From Streptomyces longispororuber (GTDB taxonomy: Bacteria; Actinomycetota; Actinomycetes; Streptomycetales; Streptomycetaceae): a DNA stretch of 44,612 nt. Positions within the stretch are counted from its first letter, which is position 1. The number at the start of each line of letters is the position of its first letter. Below the pieces are notes generated by a model. The model made no database searches. It saw only the letters and a list, made by a program, of their open reading frames with translations, and had not been told where the DNA came from. Shown in pieces: positions 15,298 to 23,853 of this stretch. The stretch lies in contig NZ_BNBT01000060.1 in assembly GCF_014656095.1 (NCBI RefSeq), positions 1 to 44,612 on the forward strand, given 5' to 3'. The position numbers and the translations under genes are program-made.

Positions 15298-16188
15298 TCA
15301 GTGAGCCGCCGCCCGCAGGGCGGAAAGGACGTGGGCCACCGCGGGCCCGGCTCCGCGGCGGGTCGCGGCGACCACGTGGCGGTGGGGACGGTCCGCGTCC
15401 AGGCCCCGCGTCACCACCCCGCCCCGCCCCCCGCCGGAGGCCATCCGCGGCACCAGCGCCACCCCCATCCCCGCCTCCACCATCGCCAGGATCGCCGTCC
15501 ACCCGGCGGCGCTGTGCGCCCGCTCGGGCACGAACCCCGCCGCCTCGCACGCGGCCAGCGTGATGTCCGACCAGGGCCCCGACCCTCCGAAGATCCACGG
15601 CTCCTCGGCGAGGTCGGCCAGGCGCAGCCCCCGCTCGCGGGCCAGCGGGTGCCCCGCCGGCAGGGCCACGTCCAGCGGGTCCGCGAGCAGCGTGACCCGG
15701 GTGAACCGGGGGTCGCCCCCGGCCGGGGCCCGCGCCGCCAGCGACAGCGCCAGGTCCACCTCCCCCGCGGCCAGCAGCTCGTACGCCTGCGCGGCCTCCG
15801 CCTCCCGCACCCGCACGAACACCCCCGGGTGCGTCTCCCGCAGGGCCCGCACCGCGGGCACCACGAGCGCGGGCACCGCCGTGGAGAAGGCCCCGACCCG
15901 CACCTCCCCCGCCTCCCCCTGCGCGTACGCCGCCAACTCCGCGTCGGCCCGCTCCAGTTGCGCGAACACCGCCTCCGCGTGCCGCAGCACGAGGTGCGCC
16001 GCGCCGGTCAGCCGCACCCGCCGCCCGTGCGCCTCCAGGAGCTCCACGCCGAGCTGCCGGGCGAGGTTGGACAGTTGCTGGGACACCGCCGACGGCGTCA
16101 TGTTCAGCGACCCCGCCGCCGCGGTCACCGTGCCGAGGTCCCGCAGCGCCCGCAGGATCCGCAGCTTCTTGATGTCCCACTCGCTCAT
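15298..16188 (-). CDS. LysR family regulator adjacent to an EamA transporter
   Basis: This 296-residue protein has an N-terminal winged HTH (IKKLRILRALRDLGTVTAAA, then LNMTPSAVSQQLSNLARQLG) and a substrate-binding domain from about residue 92 (VRVGAFSTAVPALVVPAV). TPSAVSQQLSNLARQ is typical of the subgroup that begins with W/DI(K/R)KLR. The ATG at 16188 gives the family N-terminus; the upstream open frame adds a Pro/Arg tail. It lies 48 bases downstream of, and on the same strand as, the EamA exporter, so the two may be cotranscribed and functionally linked. The effector is unknown. Confidence 0.92.
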   Translation of the reverse strand: MSEWDIKKLRILRALRDLGTVTAAAGSLNMTPSAVSQQLSNLARQLGVELLEAHGRRVRLTGAAHLVLRHAEAVFAQLERADAELAAYAQGEAGEVRVGAFSTAVPALVVPAVRALRETHPGVFVRVREAEAAQAYELLAAGEVDLALSLAARAPAGGDPRFTRVTLLADPLDVALPAGHPLARERGLRLADLAEEPWIFGGSGPWSDITLAACEAAGFVPERAHSAAGWTAILAMVEAGMGVALVPRMASGGGRGGVVTRGLDADRPHRHVVAATRRGAGPAVAHVLSALRAAAH

Positions 16189-16236
16189 GGCGCCAACGTA
16201 CCCGGGGGCCCGCCGCGCCCCCGGCGGCACGTGCGC

Positions 16237-17244
16237 CTACCGCCGCCCGGCCGCCGAGCCGAGGACCACACCGCCGAGGATGAGGCCCATGCAGCCGACC
16301 TGGAGCCACCCCATGCCCTCGCCGAGCAGGGCGAAGGACAGCAGCGCCACGCACACCGGCTGGAGGTGGTAGACGACTCCGGCGCGGGCCGCGCCGATCA
16401 GGGCGATCGCCTTGTTCCAGGCGAAGAAGGCGACCGCCGAGGAGACCACCCCCACGTAGAGGAGCGGCGTCACCGTGCCGGGCGTGGGGCTGAACCCGCC
16501 TTGGAGCGCGAGGCTGACGGCGTACGCGGGCAGCAGCATGAGCGCGCCGAGCACGAACGTCGCGAAGAGGAAGGGCAGGCCCCCGATCTCCGGGGGCCTG
16601 CGCCGCAGCAGCGCGCTGTACGAGCCGAAGGCGACCGCCCCGCCGATGATCCACAGGTCGCCCGCCGCGAAGTCGAGCGCGAGCGAGCCCTTGCCGACCA
16701 GGAGCAGCACCCCAACGCAGGCGACCGCCATGCCCGTGGTGCGGCGCGCGCCGAGCCGGGTCCCGCCGAGGCGTTCGTACACCGCCATCAGCACCGGTGA
16801 CGCGGCCATGATCATGCCCATGTTGCCCGCGGTGGTGGTCACGCCCGCCTGGTTCACCAGGGTGTTGTAGACGGTGACGCCGAGCAGGGAGGCGCCCAGG
16901 AGGTAGCCGATGTGGCGGCGCAGGAGCGCCCGTTGGCGCCAGGTCGCGCGCGCCGCGAAGGGTGCGACCGCCGCGATGGCGATGATCCAGCGCCAGAACG
17001 CGTGCTGCACGGGCGGCACGCTGTCGGCGAGGGCCCGGGACGTGACGAAGCTGCCGGACCAGACGACGGTCGCGACCAGCGCGAGCCCGAGCCCGGCGCC
17101 GAGGCCGGTATCGATTCCGGTGCCGATTCCGGTGCCGAGCCTGGCCCCGAGTCCGGTGCCGGGTGCGCGCCGGGCGGGGCCGCCCCGGGCGCGGTCCGCG
17201 CCGCCGGTGGTCGTCTCGGTGGTCCGGTCCAGGGCGGTCGCCAC
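16237..17244 (-). CDS. EamA/DMT family transporter with a Gly-rich N-terminal tail
   Basis: This 335-residue membrane protein has about ten hydrophobic segments and two EamA repeats (first from about residue 52, LGLALVATVVWSGSFVTSRAL; second from about 195, DLWIIGGAVAFGSYSALL). The group exports metabolites and amino acids; the substrate here is unknown. The GTG at 17244 has AGGGG about 6 bases upstream. The first 50 residues are an unusual hydrophilic, Arg-rich tail ending in alternating Gly/Thr/Leu/Ile repeats (GTGIGTGIDTGLGAG) encoded by short DNA repeats at 17100-17160. Confidence 0.9.
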   Translation of the reverse strand: MATALDRTTETTTGGADRARGGPARRAPGTGLGARLGTGIGTGIDTGLGAGLGLALVATVVWSGSFVTSRALADSVPPVQHAFWRWIIAIAAVAPFAARATWRQRALLRRHIGYLLGASLLGVTVYNTLVNQAGVTTTAGNMGMIMAASPVLMAVYERLGGTRLGARRTTGMAVACVGVLLLVGKGSLALDFAAGDLWIIGGAVAFGSYSALLRRRPPEIGGLPFLFATFVLGALMLLPAYAVSLALQGGFSPTPGTVTPLLYVGVVSSAVAFFAWNKAIALIGAARAGVVYHLQPVCVALLSFALLGEGMGWLQVGCMGLILGGVVLGSAAGRR

Positions 17245-17394
17245 GGGTGTCCCCTGCCTCTCTGCCCGCTGGAGGCGGGCGGTGGGTGCGTCGTTCGCCG
17301 GACCACCGTCGCACCGGCCCACCGCTCAGGTCCATCGAATCTTTTCGAGCGTTCCTTGAAGCTGAGCTGAACGTTTCGCGGGTGCGTACGCACG

Positions 17395-17476
17395 CGAGGG
17401 CGCCCCTCGGCGGCGTACACCTTCGGGGAGACGTCTGACGAGGTCTCACCGTGTACGTCGCCGAGGGGCGCCCTCG
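17395..17476. terminator. Long 26-bp inverted repeat between the small membrane protein and EamA genes
   Basis: Arms 17395-17420 and 17451-17476 are inverted copies matching at 25 of 26 positions. The 30-base centre holds a further GAGAC/GTCTC stem (17428-17447). It lies 22 bases past the stop of the small membrane protein gene, in its direction of transcription, and upstream of EamA. It most likely terminates the malQ-side transcript. Immediately outside the left arm is a perfect 12-base palindrome, GTGCGTACGCAC (17382-17393). The rest of 17245-17497 should hold the EamA promoter, which I could not assign. Confidence 0.65.
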
Positions 17477-17497
17477 GCGTTGTCAGCAGCGGGCGGC

Positions 17498-17737
17498 TCA
17501 GCCCTGCTTCTGCTGCTTGCGGGACTTGTCACCCACCATGACCAGGCCCGCGATCACCAGGAAGAGGACGATCGGCGCCGCGACGTAGAGACCGAGGGTC
17601 TCCGCCACGCTCAGCTTGGGCGCCGGGTCGTCGCCGTCGTCGCGGGTGAGCGCGAACGCGGGGGACGACATGAGCAGCATCATCAGCGTCGTTCCGGAGG
17701 CAAGGGCTCCGGCGCGCAGGGCATTCTTCTTGTCCAC
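17498..17737 (-). CDS. Small secreted/membrane protein, conserved-hypothetical type
   Basis: This is a 79-residue protein. The N-terminus is a plausible signal peptide (KK then AGALASGTTLMMLLMSSPAFA, cleavage likely after AFA at about residue 29). An acidic linker (TRDDGDDPAPKLS) follows, then one membrane helix (about 50-69, LYVAAPIVLFLVIAGLVMVG) and a basic tail DKSRKQQKQG. That gives an outside-to-inside topology. The start is a GTG at 17737 with no strong ribosome-binding site. It lies 48 bases downstream of malQ on the same strand. I know no function for it. Confidence 0.8.
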   Translation of the reverse strand: MDKKNALRAGALASGTTLMMLLMSSPAFALTRDDGDDPAPKLSVAETLGLYVAAPIVLFLVIAGLVMVGDKSRKQQKQG

Positions 17738-17785
17738 GATGCCAACGTAGCGAACCGCTCCCCGGGCCGCGCGCCCGGGGTGCCA

Positions 17786-20143
17786 TCAGGGGGCGGCGCC
17801 CCCGCCCCGGCGCCCGGCCCGCGAGACCCGCGAGACCCGCGAGACCCGTGAAACCCGGAAAACGTCGAGCAGCGCGTGCAGCCGTGGCGACGCCGTGAGC
17901 TCCTCCAGGGACACCGGGCGGCCCTTCGCGTCGGCGATGGGCAGGCGCCAGTTCGGGTACTGGTCCCAGGTGCCCGGCACGTTCTGCGGGCGGCGGTCGC
18001 CGACCGTGTCCGGCAGCCAGATGCCGACCAGCCGGGCCGGGGTCGCGAGCAGGAACCGGTGCACCGCGCGGACCTCGTCCTCCTCGCTGCCCGCGCCGCC
18101 CGGGAGCAGCCCGAGCCGGGAGATCAGCGCCAGCCACTCGCGGACGTCGGCGTCGGCCTCGGCGCGCTCGGCGGCCAGGGGGCGGGTCAGCAGGCCGAGC
18201 TCGTGGCGGAGCCGGACGTGCTCGCCGGTGACGCGGGCCGCCGTGGACGGCAGGTCGTGGGTGGTGGCGGTGGCGAGGCAGTCCGCCCGCCACGCCTCGG
18301 GCGGCAACGGCCCCCCGTCCCGCGCCCCACCGCCCGCTTCCTCCTCGGCTCCGTCCTCCGCCTCGGCGCCGGCTTGCGCCTCGGCTCCGACTTCCGCGAC
18401 AGCGCCGACGACCGTCTGAGCGCCGCCTTCCGCGTCAGCACCGCCTTCCGCCTCGGCGCTCCCGCCCGGCTCCGTCTCCGGCTCGGTGCCCTCGTCCGCT
18501 CCCTGGCCGGAGGCCGCCCCGTGCCAGTCGCGTTCGAACCACAGCACGGACGTGCCGAGGATCCCGCGCTCGCGCAGCGCCTCCCGTACGCCCGGTTCGA
18601 CCGTGCCGAGGTCCTCGCCGATCACGAGGGCCCCGGCGCGGTGGGCCTCCAGGACGAGGACGGCGAGCATCGCCTCGGCGTCGTACCGGACGTACGTTCC
18701 CTCGGTGGGGCGGCGGCCCTCCGGCACCCACCACAGCCGGAACAGGCCCATCACGTGGTCGATGCGCACGGCGCCCGCGTGCCGCAGCGTGGCGCGCAGC
18801 AGGTCGCGGAACGGCGCGTACCCGGACTCGGCGAGCCGGTCGGGCCGCCACGGGGGCAGGCCCCAGTCCTGGCCGTGCGCGTTGAACGCGTCCGGGGGCG
18901 CGCCCGCCGACATGCGCGCCGCGAAGTAGCGCCGCTGCGCCCAGGAGTCGGCGCCGTGCGGGTGCACGCCGACGGCCAGGTCGTGCACCAGGCCGATGTC
19001 CATGCCGGCGTCCCGCGCGGCCCGCTGGGCCGTGGCGAGCTGCTCGTCCACGTACCAGGCGAGGCGCTCGTACAGGTCGACGCGGTCCATCAGCTCGGTG
19101 CGGGCGCGGGCCGTCTCGCGGCTCGCCGGGTCGCGCAGGGGCGCGGGCCAGGCGTGCCAGTCGGGTCCGTGCCGCTCGGCGAGGGCGTACCAGGTGGCGT
19201 GCGCCTCCAGGGCCTCGCCGTGCTCGGCGAGGAAGTCGCTGTACGCGGCGCAGCGGCCGGGCCCGAGCGGCAGCCGGGCGACCAGCTCCAGGGCCGCCGA
19301 CTTCAGCTCCCACACGGCGTCCCGGTCGATCAGCGCCCCCTCCGCCAGGACGGAGCGGCGCAGCGCGTCGGCCCGCCCGGCGATCTCCCCCGCCGCCTCC
19401 CGGTCGGCGCCCCGCAGGTGCGCGAACTCCGGTACGGCCTCCACGCGGAGGTGCACGGGGTCGGGGAAGCGCCGCGACGACGGCCGGTACGGGGACGGGT
19501 CGCTGCTGCCGCCCGGCGGCGCGGGCACCGCGGCGTGCAAGGGGTTGACCTGGATGAACCCGGCCCCCACCGCGCGCCCCGCCCACGTCGCGAGCTCCGC
19601 CAGGTCACCGAGGTCGCCCATCCCCCAGGAGCGTCCGCCGAGGAGGGAGTAGAGCTGCACCAGGAACCCGTACGACCGGTCCCGCGGCCCCGGTGCGCGG
19701 CGCGGGGCGACGACGAGGTGCGCCTCGGCGGTGGTGCCCTCCGGGGTGGTGACGCGCAGTCGGTGCGCGCCCAGGGGCAGGGGCGGGGGCGGCTCGGGGG
19801 CGTGCCAGGTGAGGGTCTCGCGCTGCTCGGTGCGCAGGTCGATCCGGGTGCGGGGCGGGAGGTCCGCGAGGGGGCCCCGGCGGTCCTCCGTGCCGCTTGG
19901 AGTGTCGTCGCCCTGGGTGTCGTCGCCCTGCCAGAGGACCACCGTCGGCGGCAACAGCCGCTCGCGCAGGGCGCGTTCACGGGCGGCCAGGGCGTCGCGG
20001 ACCGCGTCGGGGGTGCTCGCGTCGACGTCGAGCGCGGCCAGGGCGGCGACGACCGCGTCGTCGGAGGCCGGGACCGTGCGGCCCGGCGACGGCGAGTAGG
20101 ACGTGGCCACGCCGTACAGGCCGGCGAGGCGGGCCAGGGTCAC
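17786..20143 (-). CDS. malQ: 4-alpha-glucanotransferase (amylomaltase, GH77) with acidic insertion
   Basis: This is a 785-residue cytosolic enzyme that transfers alpha-1,4-glucans between maltodextrins. The catalytic residues are visible: nucleophile Asp462 in RIDHVMGLFRLWWVPEG, acid/base Glu510 in VIGEDLG, and Asp630 in THDLPST. The gap between Glu510 and Asp630 is 120 residues against about 50 in E. coli MalQ. The excess is a Glu/Ala/Gly low-complexity block at about residues 543-608 (DNA 18320-18515). The N-terminal third is the extra domain of actinobacterial MalQ. The GTG start at 20143 has AGGGGG 5 bases upstream. It follows the small ORF with an 8-base gap. Confidence 0.95.
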   Translation of the reverse strand: MTLARLAGLYGVATSYSPSPGRTVPASDDAVVAALAALDVDASTPDAVRDALAARERALRERLLPPTVVLWQGDDTQGDDTPSGTEDRRGPLADLPPRTRIDLRTEQRETLTWHAPEPPPPLPLGAHRLRVTTPEGTTAEAHLVVAPRRAPGPRDRSYGFLVQLYSLLGGRSWGMGDLGDLAELATWAGRAVGAGFIQVNPLHAAVPAPPGGSSDPSPYRPSSRRFPDPVHLRVEAVPEFAHLRGADREAAGEIAGRADALRRSVLAEGALIDRDAVWELKSAALELVARLPLGPGRCAAYSDFLAEHGEALEAHATWYALAERHGPDWHAWPAPLRDPASRETARARTELMDRVDLYERLAWYVDEQLATAQRAARDAGMDIGLVHDLAVGVHPHGADSWAQRRYFAARMSAGAPPDAFNAHGQDWGLPPWRPDRLAESGYAPFRDLLRATLRHAGAVRIDHVMGLFRLWWVPEGRRPTEGTYVRYDAEAMLAVLVLEAHRAGALVIGEDLGTVEPGVREALRERGILGTSVLWFERDWHGAASGQGADEGTEPETEPGGSAEAEGGADAEGGAQTVVGAVAEVGAEAQAGAEAEDGAEEEAGGGARDGGPLPPEAWRADCLATATTHDLPSTAARVTGEHVRLRHELGLLTRPLAAERAEADADVREWLALISRLGLLPGGAGSEEDEVRAVHRFLLATPARLVGIWLPDTVGDRRPQNVPGTWDQYPNWRLPIADAKGRPVSLEELTASPRLHALLDVFRVSRVSRVSRVSRAGRRGGGAAP

Positions 20144-20151
20144 GCGGCCCC

Positions 20152-20388
20152 CTAGACGACGGCCGGGTCCAGGCCCGCGGCCGCGCCCGTGGAGGTCGGC
20201 TCGCTGGTCAGCGGCGCGGCGTCGGTCAGCGGCGGCTCACTCGTCAGCGGCGCGGCGTCCGGCAGCGGGGGCTCGCTGGTGAGCGGCGGCTCCAGGCAGC
20301 CGCAGGAGCAGGAGCCGTCGAGGCCGGAGTCGGGGTGCGAGACGTCGCGGGGGAAGCCGGGCGGGAGAAGATTCGCCGAAGGGGGCAC
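20152..20388 (-). CDS. Small ORF with a CSCGC motif and PLTSEP repeats upstream of malQ
   Basis: This is a 78-residue open frame. The GTG start (20388) is preceded at 7 bases by AAGGAG, a strong ribosome-binding site. The product has no signal peptide. Residues about 27-31 are C-S-C-G-C. The second half is imperfect repeats of PPLTSEPPLPDAAPLTSEP-type sequence, encoded by direct DNA repeats at 20190-20285. It ends 8 bases before the malQ start on the same strand. The family is unknown to me. The Cys cluster could bind a metal, or the peptide could be modified; both are speculation. Confidence comes from the start signal and operon position. Confidence 0.55.
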   Translation of the reverse strand: MPPSANLLPPGFPRDVSHPDSGLDGSCSCGCLEPPLTSEPPLPDAAPLTSEPPLTDAAPLTSEPTSTGAAAGLDPAVV

Positions 20389-20548
20389 GGAACGCTCCTT
20401 GTTTCGCGGGTGGGCGCGGGTGGGCGTGGGATTTCGCGGTTTCCGGTTCCCGGGGGCATACCCACTGCGCGGGGCCGCACCCGTAAACGGTAGAGGAACG
20501 TGGCGCTGGTCACAGCCCGGGGGCCTCGCGGGGGGCGCCCCAGTCCCG

Positions 20549-20722
20549 CCCCTTTCCCGAAACTGGGGCTCCGCCCCAGACCCCGCTCCTCAAACGCCGG
20601 AGGGGCTGGAACTGTACGCCGGGCCGCGCTGAACAGTTCCAGCCCGTCCGGCGTTTGAGGACGAGGCGCGGAGCGCCGAAAAGCGGGGTCCAGGGGCGGC
20701 AGCCCCTGGTTACGGGAAGGGG
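20549..20722. repeat. Inverted pair of the dispersed repeat (long hairpin)
   Basis: Inner arms 20587-20615 and 20633-20661 match at 28 of 29 positions as inverted copies around a 17-base centre. Pairing resumes further out, between 20549-20586 (CCCTTTCCCGAAACTGGGG and on) and 20683-20722 (GCGGGGTCCAGGGGCGGCAG and on), with a bulge. Each half is one copy of the repeat found at 2.3-2.7 kb and 33.0 kb. It sits between the divergent small ORF/malQ and GH84 promoters. Nothing else I can name lies in 20389-20763. Confidence 0.8.
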
Positions 20723-20763
20723 CGGGACTGGGGAGCCCCCGGCAGGGCCCCACCCGCGTGGCG

Positions 20764-20793
20764 TTGACACCTCCCCCGCCCCAATGGTGGGCT
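20764..20793 (+). promoter_or_regulatory. Candidate promoter of the GH84-like gene
   Basis: TTGACA (20764-20769) is a perfect -35 hexamer. At 18 bases the -10 would be TGGGCT (20788-20793), a poor match to TAGRRT. It lies 50-80 bases before the ATG at 20843. Confidence 0.35.
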
Positions 20794-20842
20794 CAGAGCG
20801 CTACGTAACCACGCGTGCGACGACAGTGACGAGGAGGGCGCC

Positions 20843-23785
20843 ATGCCCCTGCGCCGGGGAAGGAGCGCGGCCGCCCTCGCGGCCGCCCTCCTCGCGGGCA
20901 CCCTCACCCCGGGCGCCCCGGAACCCGCCCACGCCACCCCGCCCGCCCCGGACGGCCCCCGGACGGGCACCCCGGACGACCCGCACAGCGGCGCCGCGAC
21001 CCCGCAGGTGTGGCCCCGCCCGCACAGCGTGGAGCGCTCCGCCACGGGCCCGGTCACCGTGGGCGACACGGCGGCCCTGGAGGCGGACGGCGCCGACCCG
21101 CACACCGTCGAGGCCCTGCGGAACCTGCTGCGCCGGGCGGGAGCACGGCGGATCACCGAGGTCCGCCCCCACGCGCCCCCGCCCCCCGGCGCGCACCTGC
21201 TCGTCCGCGCCGGGGGCCCCGGCGCGGACGACGCCCTGCGGGCGCTCGGCGCGCCGCCGCGCGCGGACCTGCCGCCGGGCGGCTACCGCCTGGCGGTGGG
21301 CGAGGTCGCGGGCCGCGACACGGTGGCCCTGGACGGCGTCGGGCCCGACGGCCTGTACCACGCGGCGCAGACGCTGCGGCAACTGGCGGACCCCGCGACC
21401 CGGCTGATCCCCGGCGTCCGCGTCCGGGACTGGCCCGCGGCCCCGGTGCGCGGCCTGACGGAGGGCTTCTACGGCACCCCGTGGACCCGCCGGGAGCGCC
21501 TGGCCCAGCTCGACTTCATGGGCCGCACCAAGCAGAACCGCTACCTGTACGCCCCCGGGGACGACCTGTACCGCCAGGCCAGGTGGCGCGAGCCGTACCC
21601 GGCGGCGCAGCGCGCGGAGTTTCGGGCGCTCGCCGAGCGCGCCGCGCGCAACCACGTGACGCTCGCCTGGGCGGTGGCCCCCGGCCAGGGCATGTGTCTG
21701 TCCTCCGACCGGGACGTGCGGGACCTCGTCCGCAAGGTCGAGGCCATGTGGGCGCTGGGCTTCCGGGCGTTCCAGCTCCAGTTCCAGGACGTGAGCTACA
21801 GCGAGTGGCACTGCGGCGAGGACGCGGACACCTTCGGCTCGGGCCCCGGGGCCGCGGCGCGGGCGCAGGCCCGGGTCGCGAACGCCGTGTCCCGGCACCT
21901 GGCCGACCGGCACCCCGGGGCGCCGCCGCTGTCCCTGATGCCGACGGAGTACTTCCAGGACGGTGCGACCGCGTACCGCGCGGCGCTGGCCCGCCGCCTC
22001 GACCCCGGGGTGCAGGTGGCGTGGACGGGCGTCGGCGTGGTGCCGCGCACGATCACCGGGCGCGAACTGGCGGGCGCGCGCGAGGCGTTCGGCGCGCACC
22101 CGCTCGTCACGATGGACAACTACCCGGTGAACGACTTCGCGCGGGACCGCGTCTTCCTCGGCCCCTCCACCGGCCGCGAGCCCGCCGTCGCGCAGGGCTC
22201 GGCGGCGCTGCTCGGCACCGCGATGGAGCAGCCGGCCGCGTCCCGCGTCGCGCTGTTCACGGCCGCCGACTACGCCTGGAACCCCCGGGGCTACCGCCCC
22301 CGGGAGTCCTGGTCCGCGGCGATCGACGACCTGGCGGGCGGCGACGCGCGGGCGCGCCGCGCGCTGCGGGCGCTGGCCGGGAACAGCGCCTCGTCCGTGC
22401 TCGGCGCGGAGGAGTCGGCGTATCTGCGGCCCCTGCTGCGGGCCTTCTCCGCGGCCCGCGCGGCGGGCTGCCCCCAGTGGGCCGAGGCGGCGGCGCGGGA
22501 GCGGCCCTCGGCGTTCGGCGTCCTGCGGACGGCGCCCGCGCACCTGGCGGGGACGGAGGTGGCGCGTGAAGTGGCCCCGTGGACTGCCCGGTTGGCGCGC
22601 TACGGCGAGGCGGGCGAGGCGGCCCTCGACATGCTGGGCGCGGCGGCCCACGGCGACGGCGCCGCCGCCTGGCGCGCGGCACGGACGCTGCGCGCACTCC
22701 GCACCGCGCTGCGCGGGGGCGGCGTGACGGTCGGCCAGGGTGTGCTCGACCCCTTCCTCGCGCGCGCCGAGCGGGCGTACGGCACGTGGGCGGGCCTGGA
22801 CGGCGAGCACGCCGCCGAGGGCGCGGGCACCCGCTGGGGGCGGGCCCGGCCGCTGGCCGCCGTGACGGTCCTCACCGACCCGGGCACGCGCGGCACGGTG
22901 GAGGCGCACGTGCCCGGCGCGGGCTGGCGCCGCCTGGCCGCGCTGTCCCCGTCGGGCTGCACGGAGGCACGGCCCGACCCCCGGGGCGCGCCCCGCGTCG
23001 ACGCGCTGCGGGTCGACGCGTCCGGCGGAACGGTCCGGCACCTCGCGCCCTGGTTCGCCGACGGGCCCGCCGCGCGGCTCACCCCCGCCCGGACCGAGGT
23101 GGACGCCGAGATCGGCGGCGGCCCGCAGCGGGTGACGGTGAAGCTGCTCTCCCGGCGCCCGGGCGACGTCCGCGGCGGCGTCGGCGAGCGGCCGGCCCGG
23201 GGCGTCGAGGCGCGCGTCCCGGAGGTGGCGGTGCTGCCGCGCGGCACGGAGGTGGCGGTGCCGCTCGACCTCACCGTCCCGGCCGGCACGCGCGCGGGCA
23301 CCTATGAGGTCCCGGTGTCCTTCGCGGGCGCGGATCGGACGGTGACGGTGCGGGCCTGGCCGCGTACCGGCGGCCCGGACCTGGCGCGCGGCGCGGAGGC
23401 GTCCTCGTCGGGCGAGGAGACGGCGGACTTCCCCGCGTCGGCCGCCGTCGACGGCGACGCGGCGACCCGCTGGTCCTCACCCGCCGAGGACAACGCCTGG
23501 TGGCAGCTCGAACTGGCCGGGCCGGTGCGTCTCGGGCAGGTGGTGCTGCGCTGGCAGGAGGCGTACGCCGCCGCGTACCGGATCCAGACCTCCGCCGACG
23601 GCCGGACCTGGCGCACGGCCGCCACCGTCCGCCACGGGCGCGGCGGGCGCGAGTCGGTGCGGATGGACGCGCCCGGCACCCGCTTCGTCCGGGTCCAGGG
23701 CGACCGCCGGGCGACCCGGTTCGGCTACTCGCTGTGGTCCGTGGAGGCCTACGCCGTGGTGGCCGGTCCGGGCGCGGCGGGCTGA
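20843..23785 (+). CDS. Secreted GH84-type beta-N-acetylglucosaminidase-like protein with CBM32/F5-F8C domain
   Basis: This is a 980-residue exported protein. Residues 1-31 are a signal peptide (RRGRSAAALAAALLAGTL, ending AHA). A GH20b-like N domain follows (about 50-190), then a GH84 (hyaluronidase/NAGidase) barrel from about 193 (VRGLTEGFYGTPWTRRERL). A helical region comes next, and a discoidin-type carbohydrate-binding domain at about 850-975 (ASAAVDGDAATRWSSPAEDN). The catalytic segment reads QFQDVSYSEWHCGED: GH84 enzymes usually have two adjacent Asp here, but this has Gln315-Asp316. The ATG is preceded by GAGGAGG. Likely substrates are GlcNAc-containing glycans or peptidoglycan/chitin fragments. 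It is monocistronic. Confidence 0.88.
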   Translation: MPLRRGRSAAALAAALLAGTLTPGAPEPAHATPPAPDGPRTGTPDDPHSGAATPQVWPRPHSVERSATGPVTVGDTAALEADGADPHTVEALRNLLRRAGARRITEVRPHAPPPPGAHLLVRAGGPGADDALRALGAPPRADLPPGGYRLAVGEVAGRDTVALDGVGPDGLYHAAQTLRQLADPATRLIPGVRVRDWPAAPVRGLTEGFYGTPWTRRERLAQLDFMGRTKQNRYLYAPGDDLYRQARWREPYPAAQRAEFRALAERAARNHVTLAWAVAPGQGMCLSSDRDVRDLVRKVEAMWALGFRAFQLQFQDVSYSEWHCGEDADTFGSGPGAAARAQARVANAVSRHLADRHPGAPPLSLMPTEYFQDGATAYRAALARRLDPGVQVAWTGVGVVPRTITGRELAGAREAFGAHPLVTMDNYPVNDFARDRVFLGPSTGREPAVAQGSAALLGTAMEQPAASRVALFTAADYAWNPRGYRPRESWSAAIDDLAGGDARARRALRALAGNSASSVLGAEESAYLRPLLRAFSAARAAGCPQWAEAAARERPSAFGVLRTAPAHLAGTEVAREVAPWTARLARYGEAGEAALDMLGAAAHGDGAAAWRAARTLRALRTALRGGGVTVGQGVLDPFLARAERAYGTWAGLDGEHAAEGAGTRWGRARPLAAVTVLTDPGTRGTVEAHVPGAGWRRLAALSPSGCTEARPDPRGAPRVDALRVDASGGTVRHLAPWFADGPAARLTPARTEVDAEIGGGPQRVTVKLLSRRPGDVRGGVGERPARGVEARVPEVAVLPRGTEVAVPLDLTVPAGTRAGTYEVPVSFAGADRTVTVRAWPRTGGPDLARGAEASSSGEETADFPASAAVDGDAATRWSSPAEDNAWWQLELAGPVRLGQVVLRWQEAYAAAYRIQTSADGRTWRTAATVRHGRGGRESVRMDAPGTRFVRVQGDRRATRFGYSLWSVEAYAVVAGPGAAG

Positions 23786-23853
23786 CCGGGCGGCCGGGGC
23801 ACGGAGGAAGAGGAGGGAAGGTACGGCTGAGCGGAGCCGCCGCCCCCGGCCCT

